Shown piece by piece: positions 54,203 through 61,912 of a stretch of 64,000 nucleotides of DNA. A model generated the notes under the pieces. It saw nothing but the letters and a program-made list of their open reading frames with translations, was not told the origin of the DNA and did not search any database. The translations under genes were made by a program, and so were the position numbers. The DNA comes from Robertmurraya siralis (GTDB taxonomy: Bacteria > Bacillota > Bacilli > Bacillales > Cytobacillaceae), in NCBI RefSeq assembly GCF_005502275.1, contig NZ_SWLZ01000001.1, positions 248,001 to 312,000 of the forward strand. The letters run 5' to 3'. How positions within the stretch are numbered: position 1 is the first letter of the stretch; the number at the start of each line of letters is the position of its first letter.

Positions 54203-54266
54203 ATTTTGCTCAGTTTGTGTGCTAAAAAATGAGTCGAAAATCAATATCGACATATAATAAAGCCTT
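54203..54266 (+). repeat. Dispersed palindromic repeat, copy G
   Basis: ATTTTGCTCAGTTTGTGTGC, then ATGAGTCGAAAATCAATATC and GACATATAATAAAGCCTT. The 54149-54693 gap otherwise holds A/T-rich DNA in which the ptsH promoter must lie; I could not fix it. Confidence 0.6.
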
Positions 54267-54693
54267 ACTATTGAATATGTTGAAAAGCGTGCGAAATGGG
54301 ATTTTCATTGGTCAAGGAAGCGGAATTTCGTTTTCACAACATTTTCATAAGTTCTTTATGGCTCCTTTTTGAGAAGTGGAAATGAATTATTGATTATGAT
54401 ACAGATAATTGTTAAACAAAGCAATATGAAATATGTCGAAAAATTTTGTATGATTTTTCACAAACTTTTCACATAAATTGATGCGATTTTTTTGTAAAAT
54501 AGTCAAGTTTTTGTTATTCTTTCACTGGGTGCTTTTTTTGTCGAATTAGATAGAAAAGCTTCTTCGAGGTTACATGAAACATGTTTATTTGTAAAACAAT
54601 AATGGAGGTAGGTATTCCTTTTATTAAAAAGGTATTATATATTATAAAGTAAACATGTAACATTATTAAATTTGATAAGGGGTTTGATGAATT

Positions 54694-54960
54694 ATGGTAG
54701 AAAAACAATTTAAAGTAATCGCTGAAACAGGAATTCATGCACGTCCAGCTACAGTGTTGGTACAAACTGCTAGTAAATTTGAAGCTGACATTCAACTTGA
54801 ATATAAAGGGAAAAAAGTAAACTTGAAATCAATCATGGGTGTCATGTCATTAGGAATTGGTCAAGGAGCTGAAATTACTATTTCTGCTGAAGGTGGAGAT
54901 GAAGCGAATGCTCTTCAAAGCCTTGAAGAACTAATGAAAAAAGAAGGGTTAACTGCATAA
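54694..54960 (+). CDS. ptsH: Phosphocarrier protein HPr
   Basis: Central phosphocarrier of the sugar phosphotransferase system. The phosphorylation site is His15 in [10 protein letters not shown], and the regulatory HPr-kinase site is Ser46 in [11 protein letters not shown], the form that acts with CcpA. Length 88 is exact for HPr. AAGGGGTTTGATGAATT precedes the ATG. It overlaps ptsI as TAATG. The cre-like sites at glcD, lctP, lutA and fix would be read by the CcpA/HPr-Ser-P system. Confidence 0.97.
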   Translation: MVEKQFKVIAETGIHARPATVLVQTASKFEADIQLEYKGKKVNLKSIMGVMSLGIGQGAEITISAEGGDEANALQSLEELMKKEGLTA

Positions 54961-56678
54961 TGAGCTTTTTACAAGGTATTGCTGCATCAAGTGGAATTGC
55001 AATTGCGAAGGCATATCGTTTAGTTGAGCCTGATTTATCTTTTGAAAAAAAAACGATTGAGAAGGTAGATTCTGAGGTAGAACGCTTTGAGGCTGCAATT
55101 GCTCAATCCAAAAGTGAATTAGAAATGATTCGCGATAATGCGAGAGAAAATCTAGGTGCTGATAAGGCGGCTATTTTTGAAGCTCACCTTCTTGTATTAA
55201 GTGATCCAGAATTACTAAATCCAATAAAGGATAAGGTGAAGTCTGATAAAGTAAATGCTGAATTTGCCCTAAAGGAAACAGCAGATATGTTCGTTTCCAT
55301 GTTTGAATCCATGGATAATGAATATATGAGAGAAAGAGCAGCTGATATTCGTGATGTTACGAAACGAGTTCTTTCTCATTTACTTGGCGTGAAAATTGTC
55401 AATCCTAGTATGATTTCAGAAGAGGTTGTCGTTGTTGCGGAGGATTTAACTCCTTCAGATACTGCTCAGTTAAATCGTCAGTTTGTCAAAGGTTTCACAA
55501 CTGATATTGGCGGGCGAACATCGCATTCAGCAATTATGGCGCGTTCTTTAGAAATTCCAGCGGTTGTTGGTACAAAAACAGTGACAAAGGACATTAAGAA
55601 TGGTGATTTAGTTATTGTTGATGGTCTAAAGGGAGAGGTACATATTAACCCTACCCCTGAGCTTGTCGAACAATATAAAAAAGCGACTGAAGACTTTGAA
55701 GCACAAAAAGCCGAGTGGGCGAAGCTAAAGAATGAACATACTTATTCAGCAGATGGGCATCAAGTGGAATTAGTTGCTAACATTGGAACGCCTAACGATC
55801 TCGAAGGTGTGAAGAATAACGGAGGAGAAGGCGTCGGCCTGTATAGAACTGAATTTCTTTACATGGGAAGAGACGAGCTGCCAACAGAAGAGGAGCAGTT
55901 TGAATCCTACAAGGCTGTCCTCGAAGGCTTAGAAGGGAAGCCAGTTGTTGTTCGTACGTTGGACATAGGTGGAGATAAAGAGCTTCCATACTTAAAATTG
56001 CCGAAAGAAATGAATCCTTTCCTTGGCTTCCGGGCAATTCGCTTATGCTTAGAGGAAAAAGAAATCTTTAGAACACAATTAAGAGCATTACTTCGAGCTA
56101 GTACGTATGGAAATCTCAAAATAATGTTCCCGATGATTGCGACTTTAGATGAGTTCAGACAAGCGAAAGCAATGCTTGAGGAAGAAAAAGCAAAGCTTCA
56201 AGGTGAAGGTATCGAGGTTTCAGACAAAATAGAAGTTGGTATTATGGTAGAAATTCCTTCAACAGCGGTTCTTGCGGATCAATTTGCAAAAGAAGTTGAT
56301 TTCTTTAGCATCGGTACGAATGATCTCATTCAGTACACGATGGCTGCAGATCGCATGAATGAAAGAGTTTCGTATCTTTACCAACCATATAATCCTTCTA
56401 TTTTACGGTTAGTAAAAATGGTCATTGATGCCGCTCATAAAGAAGGAAAATGGACAGGCATGTGTGGGGAAATGGCCGGAGATGAAACAGCCATTCCACT
56501 TCTATTGGGTCTTGGTTTGGATGAGTTTTCCATGAGCGCAACTTCCATTTTAAAAGCGCGCTCCCAGATTCGTTATTTAAACAAGGCTGAGATGGAAAAA
56601 TTAGCGGCAGAGGCATTACAGAAATCAACGACTGAAGAAGTCATTGAAATGGTGACGGCTGCTACAAGCAAGAATTAG
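54960..56678 (+). CDS. ptsI: PTS enzyme I
   Basis: Phosphoenolpyruvate-protein phosphotransferase that phosphorylates HPr. The active-site His189 lies in [21 protein letters not shown]. The C-terminal PEP-binding barrel has [34 protein letters not shown] and the catalytic Cys in [11 protein letters not shown]. Length 572 is typical. It is translationally coupled to ptsH and followed by a terminator. Confidence 0.97.
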   Translation: MSFLQGIAASSGIAIAKAYRLVEPDLSFEKKTIEKVDSEVERFEAAIAQSKSELEMIRDNARENLGADKAAIFEAHLLVLSDPELLNPIKDKVKSDKVNAEFALKETADMFVSMFESMDNEYMRERAADIRDVTKRVLSHLLGVKIVNPSMISEEVVVVAEDLTPSDTAQLNRQFVKGFTTDIGGRTSHSAIMARSLEIPAVVGTKTVTKDIKNGDLVIVDGLKGEVHINPTPELVEQYKKATEDFEAQKAEWAKLKNEHTYSADGHQVELVANIGTPNDLEGVKNNGGEGVGLYRTEFLYMGRDELPTEEEQFESYKAVLEGLEGKPVVVRTLDIGGDKELPYLKLPKEMNPFLGFRAIRLCLEEKEIFRTQLRALLRASTYGNLKIMFPMIATLDEFRQAKAMLEEEKAKLQGEGIEVSDKIEVGIMVEIPSTAVLADQFAKEVDFFSIGTNDLIQYTMAADRMNERVSYLYQPYNPSILRLVKMVIDAAHKEGKWTGMCGEMAGDETAIPLLLGLGLDEFSMSATSILKARSQIRYLNKAEMEKLAAEALQKSTTEEVIEMVTAATSKN

Positions 56679-56747
56679 GTTTAATTGGATAAAAATAAGG
56701 GTATAGGAACCAAGGCACTTGGTGAACCTATTTTCTCCCTAATTAAG

Positions 56748-56778
56748 GTCGACTGTTTTTTCCAGTCGGCTTTTTTTT
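56748..56778 (+). terminator. Terminator of ptsHI
   Basis: GTCGACTG and CAGTCGGC form an 8-bp stem with a 7-base loop, followed by eight T. Confidence 0.88.
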
Positions 56779-56863
56779 CATCTAAATTCTCCTCTGTCCT
56801 TCTATTAAATGGTAGAATAATGACATAAATTTCGAAATGCTGAAAAATGAGAGGGGAATATGT

Positions 56864-57739
56864 ATGTTAAAGAAGGAGCAAACAGTAATTGGCTTTATAG
56901 GCTTAGGTGTTATGGGAAAAAGTATGGCCACAAACCTCTTAAAAGCAGGGTATCCTGTTGTCGTTTTTACAAGGACAAAAGCTAAGGCACAAAGTCTCCT
57001 TGAAGAAGGGGCAATATGGGGGAGTTCAAGTAAAGAGGTTGCTACAAAAGCTAATGTTATTATTACGATTGTCGGTTATCCTTCAGATGTAAGAGAAGTA
57101 TATTTAGGTGATCATGGTGTAATTCCAAATGGGAATCGGGATACTTATGTAATTGACATGACAACTTCCACACCTAGCCTTGCTGTTGAAATATATGAAG
57201 AAGCTAAAAAGAAGGGAATACATGCTCTTGATGCCCCTGTATCAGGCGGCGATATCGGTGCAAGGGAAGGTAAACTTTCGATTATGGTTGGCGGAGATAA
57301 GGAAGATTTTGAGGCAGTGTTGCCGATTTTGAATGTGCTAGGAACAAATATTGTTTATCAAGGAAAAGCTGGTGCTGGACAGCATACAAAAATGTGTAAT
57401 CAAATTGCTATTGCTTCAGGAATGATAGGGGTTAGCGAAGCGATGGCTTATGCAGTCAAATCCGGACTGGATCCAGAAAACGTCTTAAAAAGCATTTCCT
57501 CTGGAGCTGCTGGAAGCTGGTCGCTCTCTAATTTGGCGCCGAAAATGATTGAAGGTAATTTTGAACCTGGCTTCTTTATTAAACATATTATAAAGGATAT
57601 GTCGATTGCTCTCAAAGAAGCGGAAAGTATGGGAATGGAAGCGCCAGGCTTGGCGTTAGCGTTGTCATTATATAAAGAGCTGGCTGAGCGTGGTGAGGAA
57701 AACAGCGGCACACAAGCGTTATATAAGTATTGGCAATGA
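56864..57739 (+). CDS. ykwC: Beta-hydroxyacid dehydrogenase family protein (YkwC-like)
   Basis: NAD(P)-dependent oxidoreductase of the 3-hydroxyisobutyrate/6-phosphogluconate dehydrogenase superfamily. The Rossmann motif GFIGLGVMG is at about residues 10-18, the substrate motif DAPVSGGDIGAREG follows, and the catalytic Lys lies in AGQHTKMCNQIAIA. Length 291. ATG 56864 is preceded by GAGAGGGGAATATGT; an upstream ATG (56837) lacks a ribosome site. It corresponds to Bacillus subtilis YkwC in the pts-patA-cheV neighbourhood. The physiological substrate is not established. Confidence 0.9.
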   Translation: MLKKEQTVIGFIGLGVMGKSMATNLLKAGYPVVVFTRTKAKAQSLLEEGAIWGSSSKEVATKANVIITIVGYPSDVREVYLGDHGVIPNGNRDTYVIDMTTSTPSLAVEIYEEAKKKGIHALDAPVSGGDIGAREGKLSIMVGGDKEDFEAVLPILNVLGTNIVYQGKAGAGQHTKMCNQIAIASGMIGVSEAMAYAVKSGLDPENVLKSISSGAAGSWSLSNLAPKMIEGNFEPGFFIKHIIKDMSIALKEAESMGMEAPGLALALSLYKELAERGEENSGTQALYKYWQ

Positions 57740-57760
57740 TTGTTCTTTTGTTGTTGCTGT

Positions 57761-57839
57761 TCAAAACTTTTGTGTGAAACTTGAGTTTCATATGTCCTTT
57801 AGTTGTGCTAAAATGCCAATACGCTTTTCAACAAAGCCA
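57761..57839 (+). repeat. Dispersed palindromic repeat, copy H
   Basis: AAAACTTTTGTGTGAAACTT, then GTGCTAAAATGCCAATACGC and TTTTCAACAAAGCCA. Diverged from the family but in the same order. Confidence 0.5.
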
Positions 57840-57871
57840 TTTTTTTAGACTCATCCCACGGATTGTCGTGT

Positions 57872-57912
57872 AAAAAAGCATGGGAAGAAAAAAGCCATTT
57901 TCTTCCCATGCT
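57872..57912 (-). terminator. Terminator of patA
   Basis: AGCATGGGAAGAAAA and TTTTCTTCCCATGCT form a perfect 15-bp stem with a 6-base loop, running into TTTTTT on the minus strand. It may also stop ykwC transcripts. Confidence 0.9.
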
Positions 57913-57946
57913 ATTGGTTTAGAACGTATTCTTGGGGTATTCCTAT

Positions 57947-59098
57947 TTATATGGATGTCAGGAAAAATTGTTCCATGCGATCCATCGCTTCTCTAATGGT
58001 TTCCATTGAATAGGCGAAAGACAGCCGCACATACCCTTCTCCGATCGGAGAAAATGCACTGCCCGGAACAACAGCTACCCGAGCTTGTTCAACAAGCGCG
58101 AGGGCAAATTCAAAGGAATTCTCGTATTGGGAAGGCAGCTTAACAAAGAAATAAAAAGCACCGTCAGGCTTTACGACATTAAGCTTCATCTTCTTTAGAC
58201 GCATGTACATATAGTCTCTTCTTTTTAAGTATTCCTCTTTCATTTCGTGTGCATCATTTTTTCCATTGGTTAACGCTTCAAGCGCAGCAATTTGAGAGAT
58301 TGAAGTTGCACAGGAGACGTTGTATTGATGAACCTTCAGAATATGCTTCGCAATGATTTCGGGGGCAAAGATAAAGCCCACTCTCCAACCTGTCATCGAA
58401 TGAGATTTCGATAAGCCGTTGATGATAATCGCTTTCTCCTTTAGTATAGTTCCAATTGAAAAATGTTCCCGTTCATAGACGAGTTCACTGTAAATTTCAT
58501 CAGCGACAATAAAAATCTCTTTTTCTTTTACTAGCGCAGCGATTTCGGTTAGTTCTTCCTTTGTTAAGCTTGCTCCAGTCGGATTAGAAGGGTACGGAAG
58601 AACGATACAGCGAGTTTTATCTGTTATGTAGTTTGCAATTATTTCTGCAGATAATCGAAATTGATTTGTTGTTGTATCTGCGTATACTGGTTTTGCACCA
58701 CATAATCGAATGATCGGCTCATAACCGGGATAAACTGGACCAGGCAAGATTACTTCGGAATCCTCAGCTAGTATAGTTCTGAAAGTAATGTCAATTGCTT
58801 CACTTGCTCCAACAGTAGTAATAATTTCTGTTTCTGGATTGTAGTGAAGTTGATATTTTTCTTTGACAAATTGTGCTGCTGCGCGTCTGAGCTCTAACGT
58901 CCCTGCATTATGCGTGTAGGAAGTAAAGTTTTCCTCAATCGCTTTAATTCCCGCCGCTTTTACGTGAAAGGGTGTCGGGAAATCCGGCTGCCCGATTGTT
59001 AGGGAAATCATGTCCTCCGTGCCAGCAACTAAATTAAAAAATTTCCGAATTCCTGAGATTTCTATATTTTTAACTTTGGCATTAATTAAATGTTCCAA
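57947..59098 (-). CDS. patA: Aminotransferase A (class I/II, PatA)
   Basis: Pyridoxal-phosphate aminotransferase related to N-acetyl-L,L-diaminopimelate aminotransferase of lysine synthesis. Motifs: SLTIGQPDFPTP, LPYPSNPTGASLTKEE, VADEIYSELVYE and the PLP Lys in INGLSKSHSMTGWRVGF. Length 383. I chose TTG 59098 (MEHLINAK, like Bacillus subtilis PatA) because GGAGG lies nine bases upstream; a TTG at 59107 abuts that site. It is next to cheV, as in Bacillus subtilis. Confidence 0.92.
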   Translation of the reverse strand: MEHLINAKVKNIEISGIRKFFNLVAGTEDMISLTIGQPDFPTPFHVKAAGIKAIEENFTSYTHNAGTLELRRAAAQFVKEKYQLHYNPETEIITTVGASEAIDITFRTILAEDSEVILPGPVYPGYEPIIRLCGAKPVYADTTTNQFRLSAEIIANYITDKTRCIVLPYPSNPTGASLTKEELTEIAALVKEKEIFIVADEIYSELVYEREHFSIGTILKEKAIIINGLSKSHSMTGWRVGFIFAPEIIAKHILKVHQYNVSCATSISQIAALEALTNGKNDAHEMKEEYLKRRDYMYMRLKKMKLNVVKPDGAFYFFVKLPSQYENSFEFALALVEQARVAVVPGSAFSPIGEGYVRLSFAYSMETIREAMDRMEQFFLTSI

Positions 59099-59177
59099 TA
59101 ACCTCAACCTCCATTTATGGATCTATTTTAGCAAAGTGAAGTTGATTATGAAATATTATTCATTGCTTGAAACAATA

Positions 59178-59206
59178 AAAAAATCCCTCTGCCATAAGCA
59201 GGGGGA
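59178..59206 (-). terminator. Terminator of the small Cys-cluster protein gene
   Basis: TCCCTCTGC and GCAGGGGGA form a 9-bp stem with a 5-base loop; the minus strand continues into seven T. Confidence 0.85.
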
Positions 59207-59215
59207 GCACTAATA

Positions 59216-59419
59216 TTAATATCCATAATCCCAATCAATTTCATCTTCGTGCCAAAACACTGGTGACACTGCTCCGAAATTCACAACCTTGTTATCATAT
59301 TTACAGGTACATTGATCGCAACCACATTGTTTTTGAATTTCATTAAATACGGAATGATCGATATTCTCAATAATTGTAAGAGTCTGGTCTTTCTTATACA
59401 GAATGGCAGTTCCCTTCAT
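59216..59419 (-). CDS. Small conserved protein with CGCDQCTC cysteine cluster
   Basis: A 67-residue protein I do not recognise by function. It contains four cysteines in CGCDQCTC at about residues 32-39, a possible metal site, and an acidic aromatic C-terminus (FWHEDEIDWDYGY). AAAGAGGTGCAATTGCAA precedes ATG 59419; a GTG at 59431 lies inside that site. It has its own terminator. It lies between patA and cheV. Confidence 0.7.
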   Translation of the reverse strand: MKGTAILYKKDQTLTIIENIDHSVFNEIQKQCGCDQCTCKYDNKVVNFGAVSPVFWHEDEIDWDYGY

Positions 59420-59646
59420 TTGCAATTGCACCTCTTTTAATCCTAACTTATTTGTTCAACTGAATTGTATTCCTCTAGCGTTAAAAAGTCTATATGATTG
59501 TTATAAAGTTCACATAATGCTCAATAATGATGAAAAGGACGTAAATTTTTTATCATTAAAATGAAAAATGGAATTAGTTCTTTTACCTATTCATGGTATA
59601 GTAGTATGTATATATGTTACTTAAGAAATAGGAAGGAAGAACTGGG

Positions 59647-60552
59647 ATGGAAATAAACAAAGGAATATTATTAGAGAGCGGTACAAATGAGTTAGAAATG
59701 GTTGAATTTAGCATCGGTCAAAATAAATTCGGAATTAATGTCATAAAAGTAAAAGAAATTATTAATCCTGTTGCGATAACGCAAATTCCTCACTCTCACC
59801 AAAACGTGGAAGGGATTATTGAATTAAGGGGAGAAGTTTTGCCAGTTGTTAACGTAGCAGCAGCTCTTGGTTTTCCACCATCAGCTAACCCTGAACTCGA
59901 CAAATTTATTGTAGCAGAGTTTAATAAACAAAAGGTAGTGTTCCATGTACATAGTGTGACTCAAATTCATCGTATTTCATGGGATCAAATTGAAAAACCG
60001 TCTGACATGTATCAGGGAACGGATAGTCAAGTAATCGGTGTTGTAAAAATTAATAGTGAAATGGTGTTATTGCTAGATTTTGAAAAGATTGTTGTAGAAA
60101 TTAACCCTGATTCAGGTATTAATGTTGGACAAATAAAGAAGCTAGGAAAAAGAGAGCGCTCATCGAAAAAATTGGTTGTCGCAGAGGATTCTCCATTATT
60201 GCGTAAGCTTCTCAGTGACACTCTTGGTGAAGCAGGGTATGAACAAGTTGAATTTTTTGAAAATGGTCGTGACGCGTTAAGCTATTTGGAGTCTGTGATA
60301 GAGGCTGGCAAAGATGTCGCAGACGTGGTGCAATTAGTTATTACAGATATTGAAATGCCACAGATGGATGGTCATCATTTGACCAAAAGAATTAAGGACG
60401 ATTCGCAACTTGCAAAACTTCCAGTAATCATTTTTTCTTCCCTAATTACCGATGATTTACGCCATAAAGGTCAAATGGTTGGAGCTGATGGGCAGGTGAG
60501 TAAACCAGAGATAGCTGAATTAGTCTTATTAATTGACGAACTCATCTTATAA
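59647..60552 (+). CDS. cheV: Chemotaxis coupling protein CheV
   Basis: Chemotaxis adaptor that links receptors to CheA and takes part in adaptation. The N-terminal CheW domain covers about residues 12-150 (EFSIGQNKFGINVIKVKEII; IELRGEVLPVVNV). The C-terminal receiver domain covers about 175-300, with phospho-acceptor Asp234 in ITDIEMPQMDG and the Lys in GQVSKPE. Length 301. AGGAAGGAACTGGG precedes the ATG. Single gene with a terminator. Confidence 0.96.
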   Translation: MEINKGILLESGTNELEMVEFSIGQNKFGINVIKVKEIINPVAITQIPHSHQNVEGIIELRGEVLPVVNVAAALGFPPSANPELDKFIVAEFNKQKVVFHVHSVTQIHRISWDQIEKPSDMYQGTDSQVIGVVKINSEMVLLLDFEKIVVEINPDSGINVGQIKKLGKRERSSKKLVVAEDSPLLRKLLSDTLGEAGYEQVEFFENGRDALSYLESVIEAGKDVADVVQLVITDIEMPQMDGHHLTKRIKDDSQLAKLPVIIFSSLITDDLRHKGQMVGADGQVSKPEIAELVLLIDELIL

Positions 60553-60692
60553 GTGAGCGGATCTTTTACTGCCTTATCTTTTTCGTCTATGAATAATGTC
60601 ATTGACTGTTTCTAATTCGATAGAGAAGATTCGTAGAATAAAAGTGAGCGTTTTAAATTTGGAGACAAGCTTGATAAATAAGAGCTAAACCT

Positions 60693-60743
60693 ACCCCTAA
60701 CTGGTTAAAAGTAAAAAATTTAAACGAGTTAGGGGTGTTTTTT
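60693..60743 (+). terminator. Terminator after cheV
   Basis: ACCCCTAACT and AGTTAGGGGT form a 10-bp stem with a 24-base loop, followed by GTTTTTTT. The gap 60553-60862 holds no gene. Confidence 0.82.
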
Positions 60744-60862
60744 TAATTGCCGTTTTTATTATATGGAATTGTTGAGCTAAAAATCGTTTTATCATATCGA
60801 ACCATAAAATGGGCTTGTTAAAGTTTACATACACTATGGTTGTTAATTTGCTTTGGATCGAA

Positions 60863-61330
60863 TTAAAAATAATTGTCTCCAAGTCTTTTAAATACAGGTT
60901 TCTCATAACGTTTTTTATTGTTATTAGACTGTTTTTTTTCTTCTTTTAGTCCAGTATACAGTGAAAGTAATTTTTTCGCTTCATTCAATGAAAGATGCGC
61001 TTTAGGGTTACGAACATTTTTGTCCAGTTTTCCTAAATGAGGTAAATACGCAAAATCGCTCTTTGAAGGGGGCAGGTGGAAAGAATATTTGCCACAGACA
61101 ACTAAAACATCTGATTGTTGTTGACTATATTTAGGATTATTTGAAAAATGAAGACCAACTTTTTTGGCTTTCCCTTCCTTTAGTAATTTTTTTAAGGCAT
61201 CATGCTTTAACTTATAAAGAAATTTTGGGTTTGGAGCCGTTTTTGCATGACGATTAACCGTGAAGATTGCTTGTGAGAGGTTTTCTACCGTTGGGTCCAA
61301 ATGAGGAGAGTGATTCCTATCCCGATTCAA
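60863..61330 (-). CDS. ykyB: YkyB-like conserved protein
   Basis: Soluble basic protein of 155 residues matching Bacillus subtilis YkyB, function unknown. Recognisable stretches are LSQAIFTVNRHAKTAPNP, YKLKHDALKKLLKEGKAKKV and HLSLNEAKKLLSLYTGL. The TTG at 61330 (MNRDRNHSPHLDP) is chosen because AAAGGAG is nine bases upstream; an ATG at 61348 overlaps that site. Its neighbours patA and cheV are also its neighbours in Bacillus subtilis. Confidence 0.87.
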   Translation of the reverse strand: MNRDRNHSPHLDPTVENLSQAIFTVNRHAKTAPNPKFLYKLKHDALKKLLKEGKAKKVGLHFSNNPKYSQQQSDVLVVCGKYSFHLPPSKSDFAYLPHLGKLDKNVRNPKAHLSLNEAKKLLSLYTGLKEEKKQSNNNKKRYEKPVFKRLGDNYF

Positions 61331-61912
61331 AATGCTTGCTCCTTTCAAAATGAAATTTCCTTCTTCACATAGTATACCCTTTTTATCATAAAAAAGGAAA
61401 TGGTGATTGATAATATCTTGAATAAATGGTAACGATAAGGAAATGCGTTATAAAACGTAGCTTTGAATAATTATTGAAAGCAATAATCTGATTAAAGAAT
61501 CAGAAGATTTGCGAAATATACAATTATTTATCTAAAAACGAATAATATATTTAAAAAGATAATTATATTTCGTCAATAAATCGTAAAATTTTCGAAAATG
61601 ATTGGTAATGTTCGTTTTTTAGGAGTTCTTTCGGTTTATGAAATTGATTGCACTATTTAATCAATGCTATAATATATTATACTAATGCATTAATTCAGAG
61701 AAACGAAAAGATAGAGACGACAAGGTTTTTTACTTGATGAGGATTTTTTCACAAACATTGTTTTTTGGAATTTATTTGATCTGCTCGCCTAAAAAAAATG
61801 AAACGTTGTTGTACTCATTCTGAGTAGCAGCAGCCGAGATGAATTTTTAAAAAACAGTGACTGGAAAAGGGATGATCAAGAAAAACCTTCTCAATGGAAT
61901 GAGGTTGGTAAG
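61331..61912. other. Divergent intergenic region between ykyB and the c-di-GMP gene
   Basis: A/T-rich DNA with a TATAATATATTATA element near 61669-61682 that could serve as a promoter. No gene found. The last 111 bases are open in frame with the downstream gene but lack a start codon. Confidence 0.5.
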
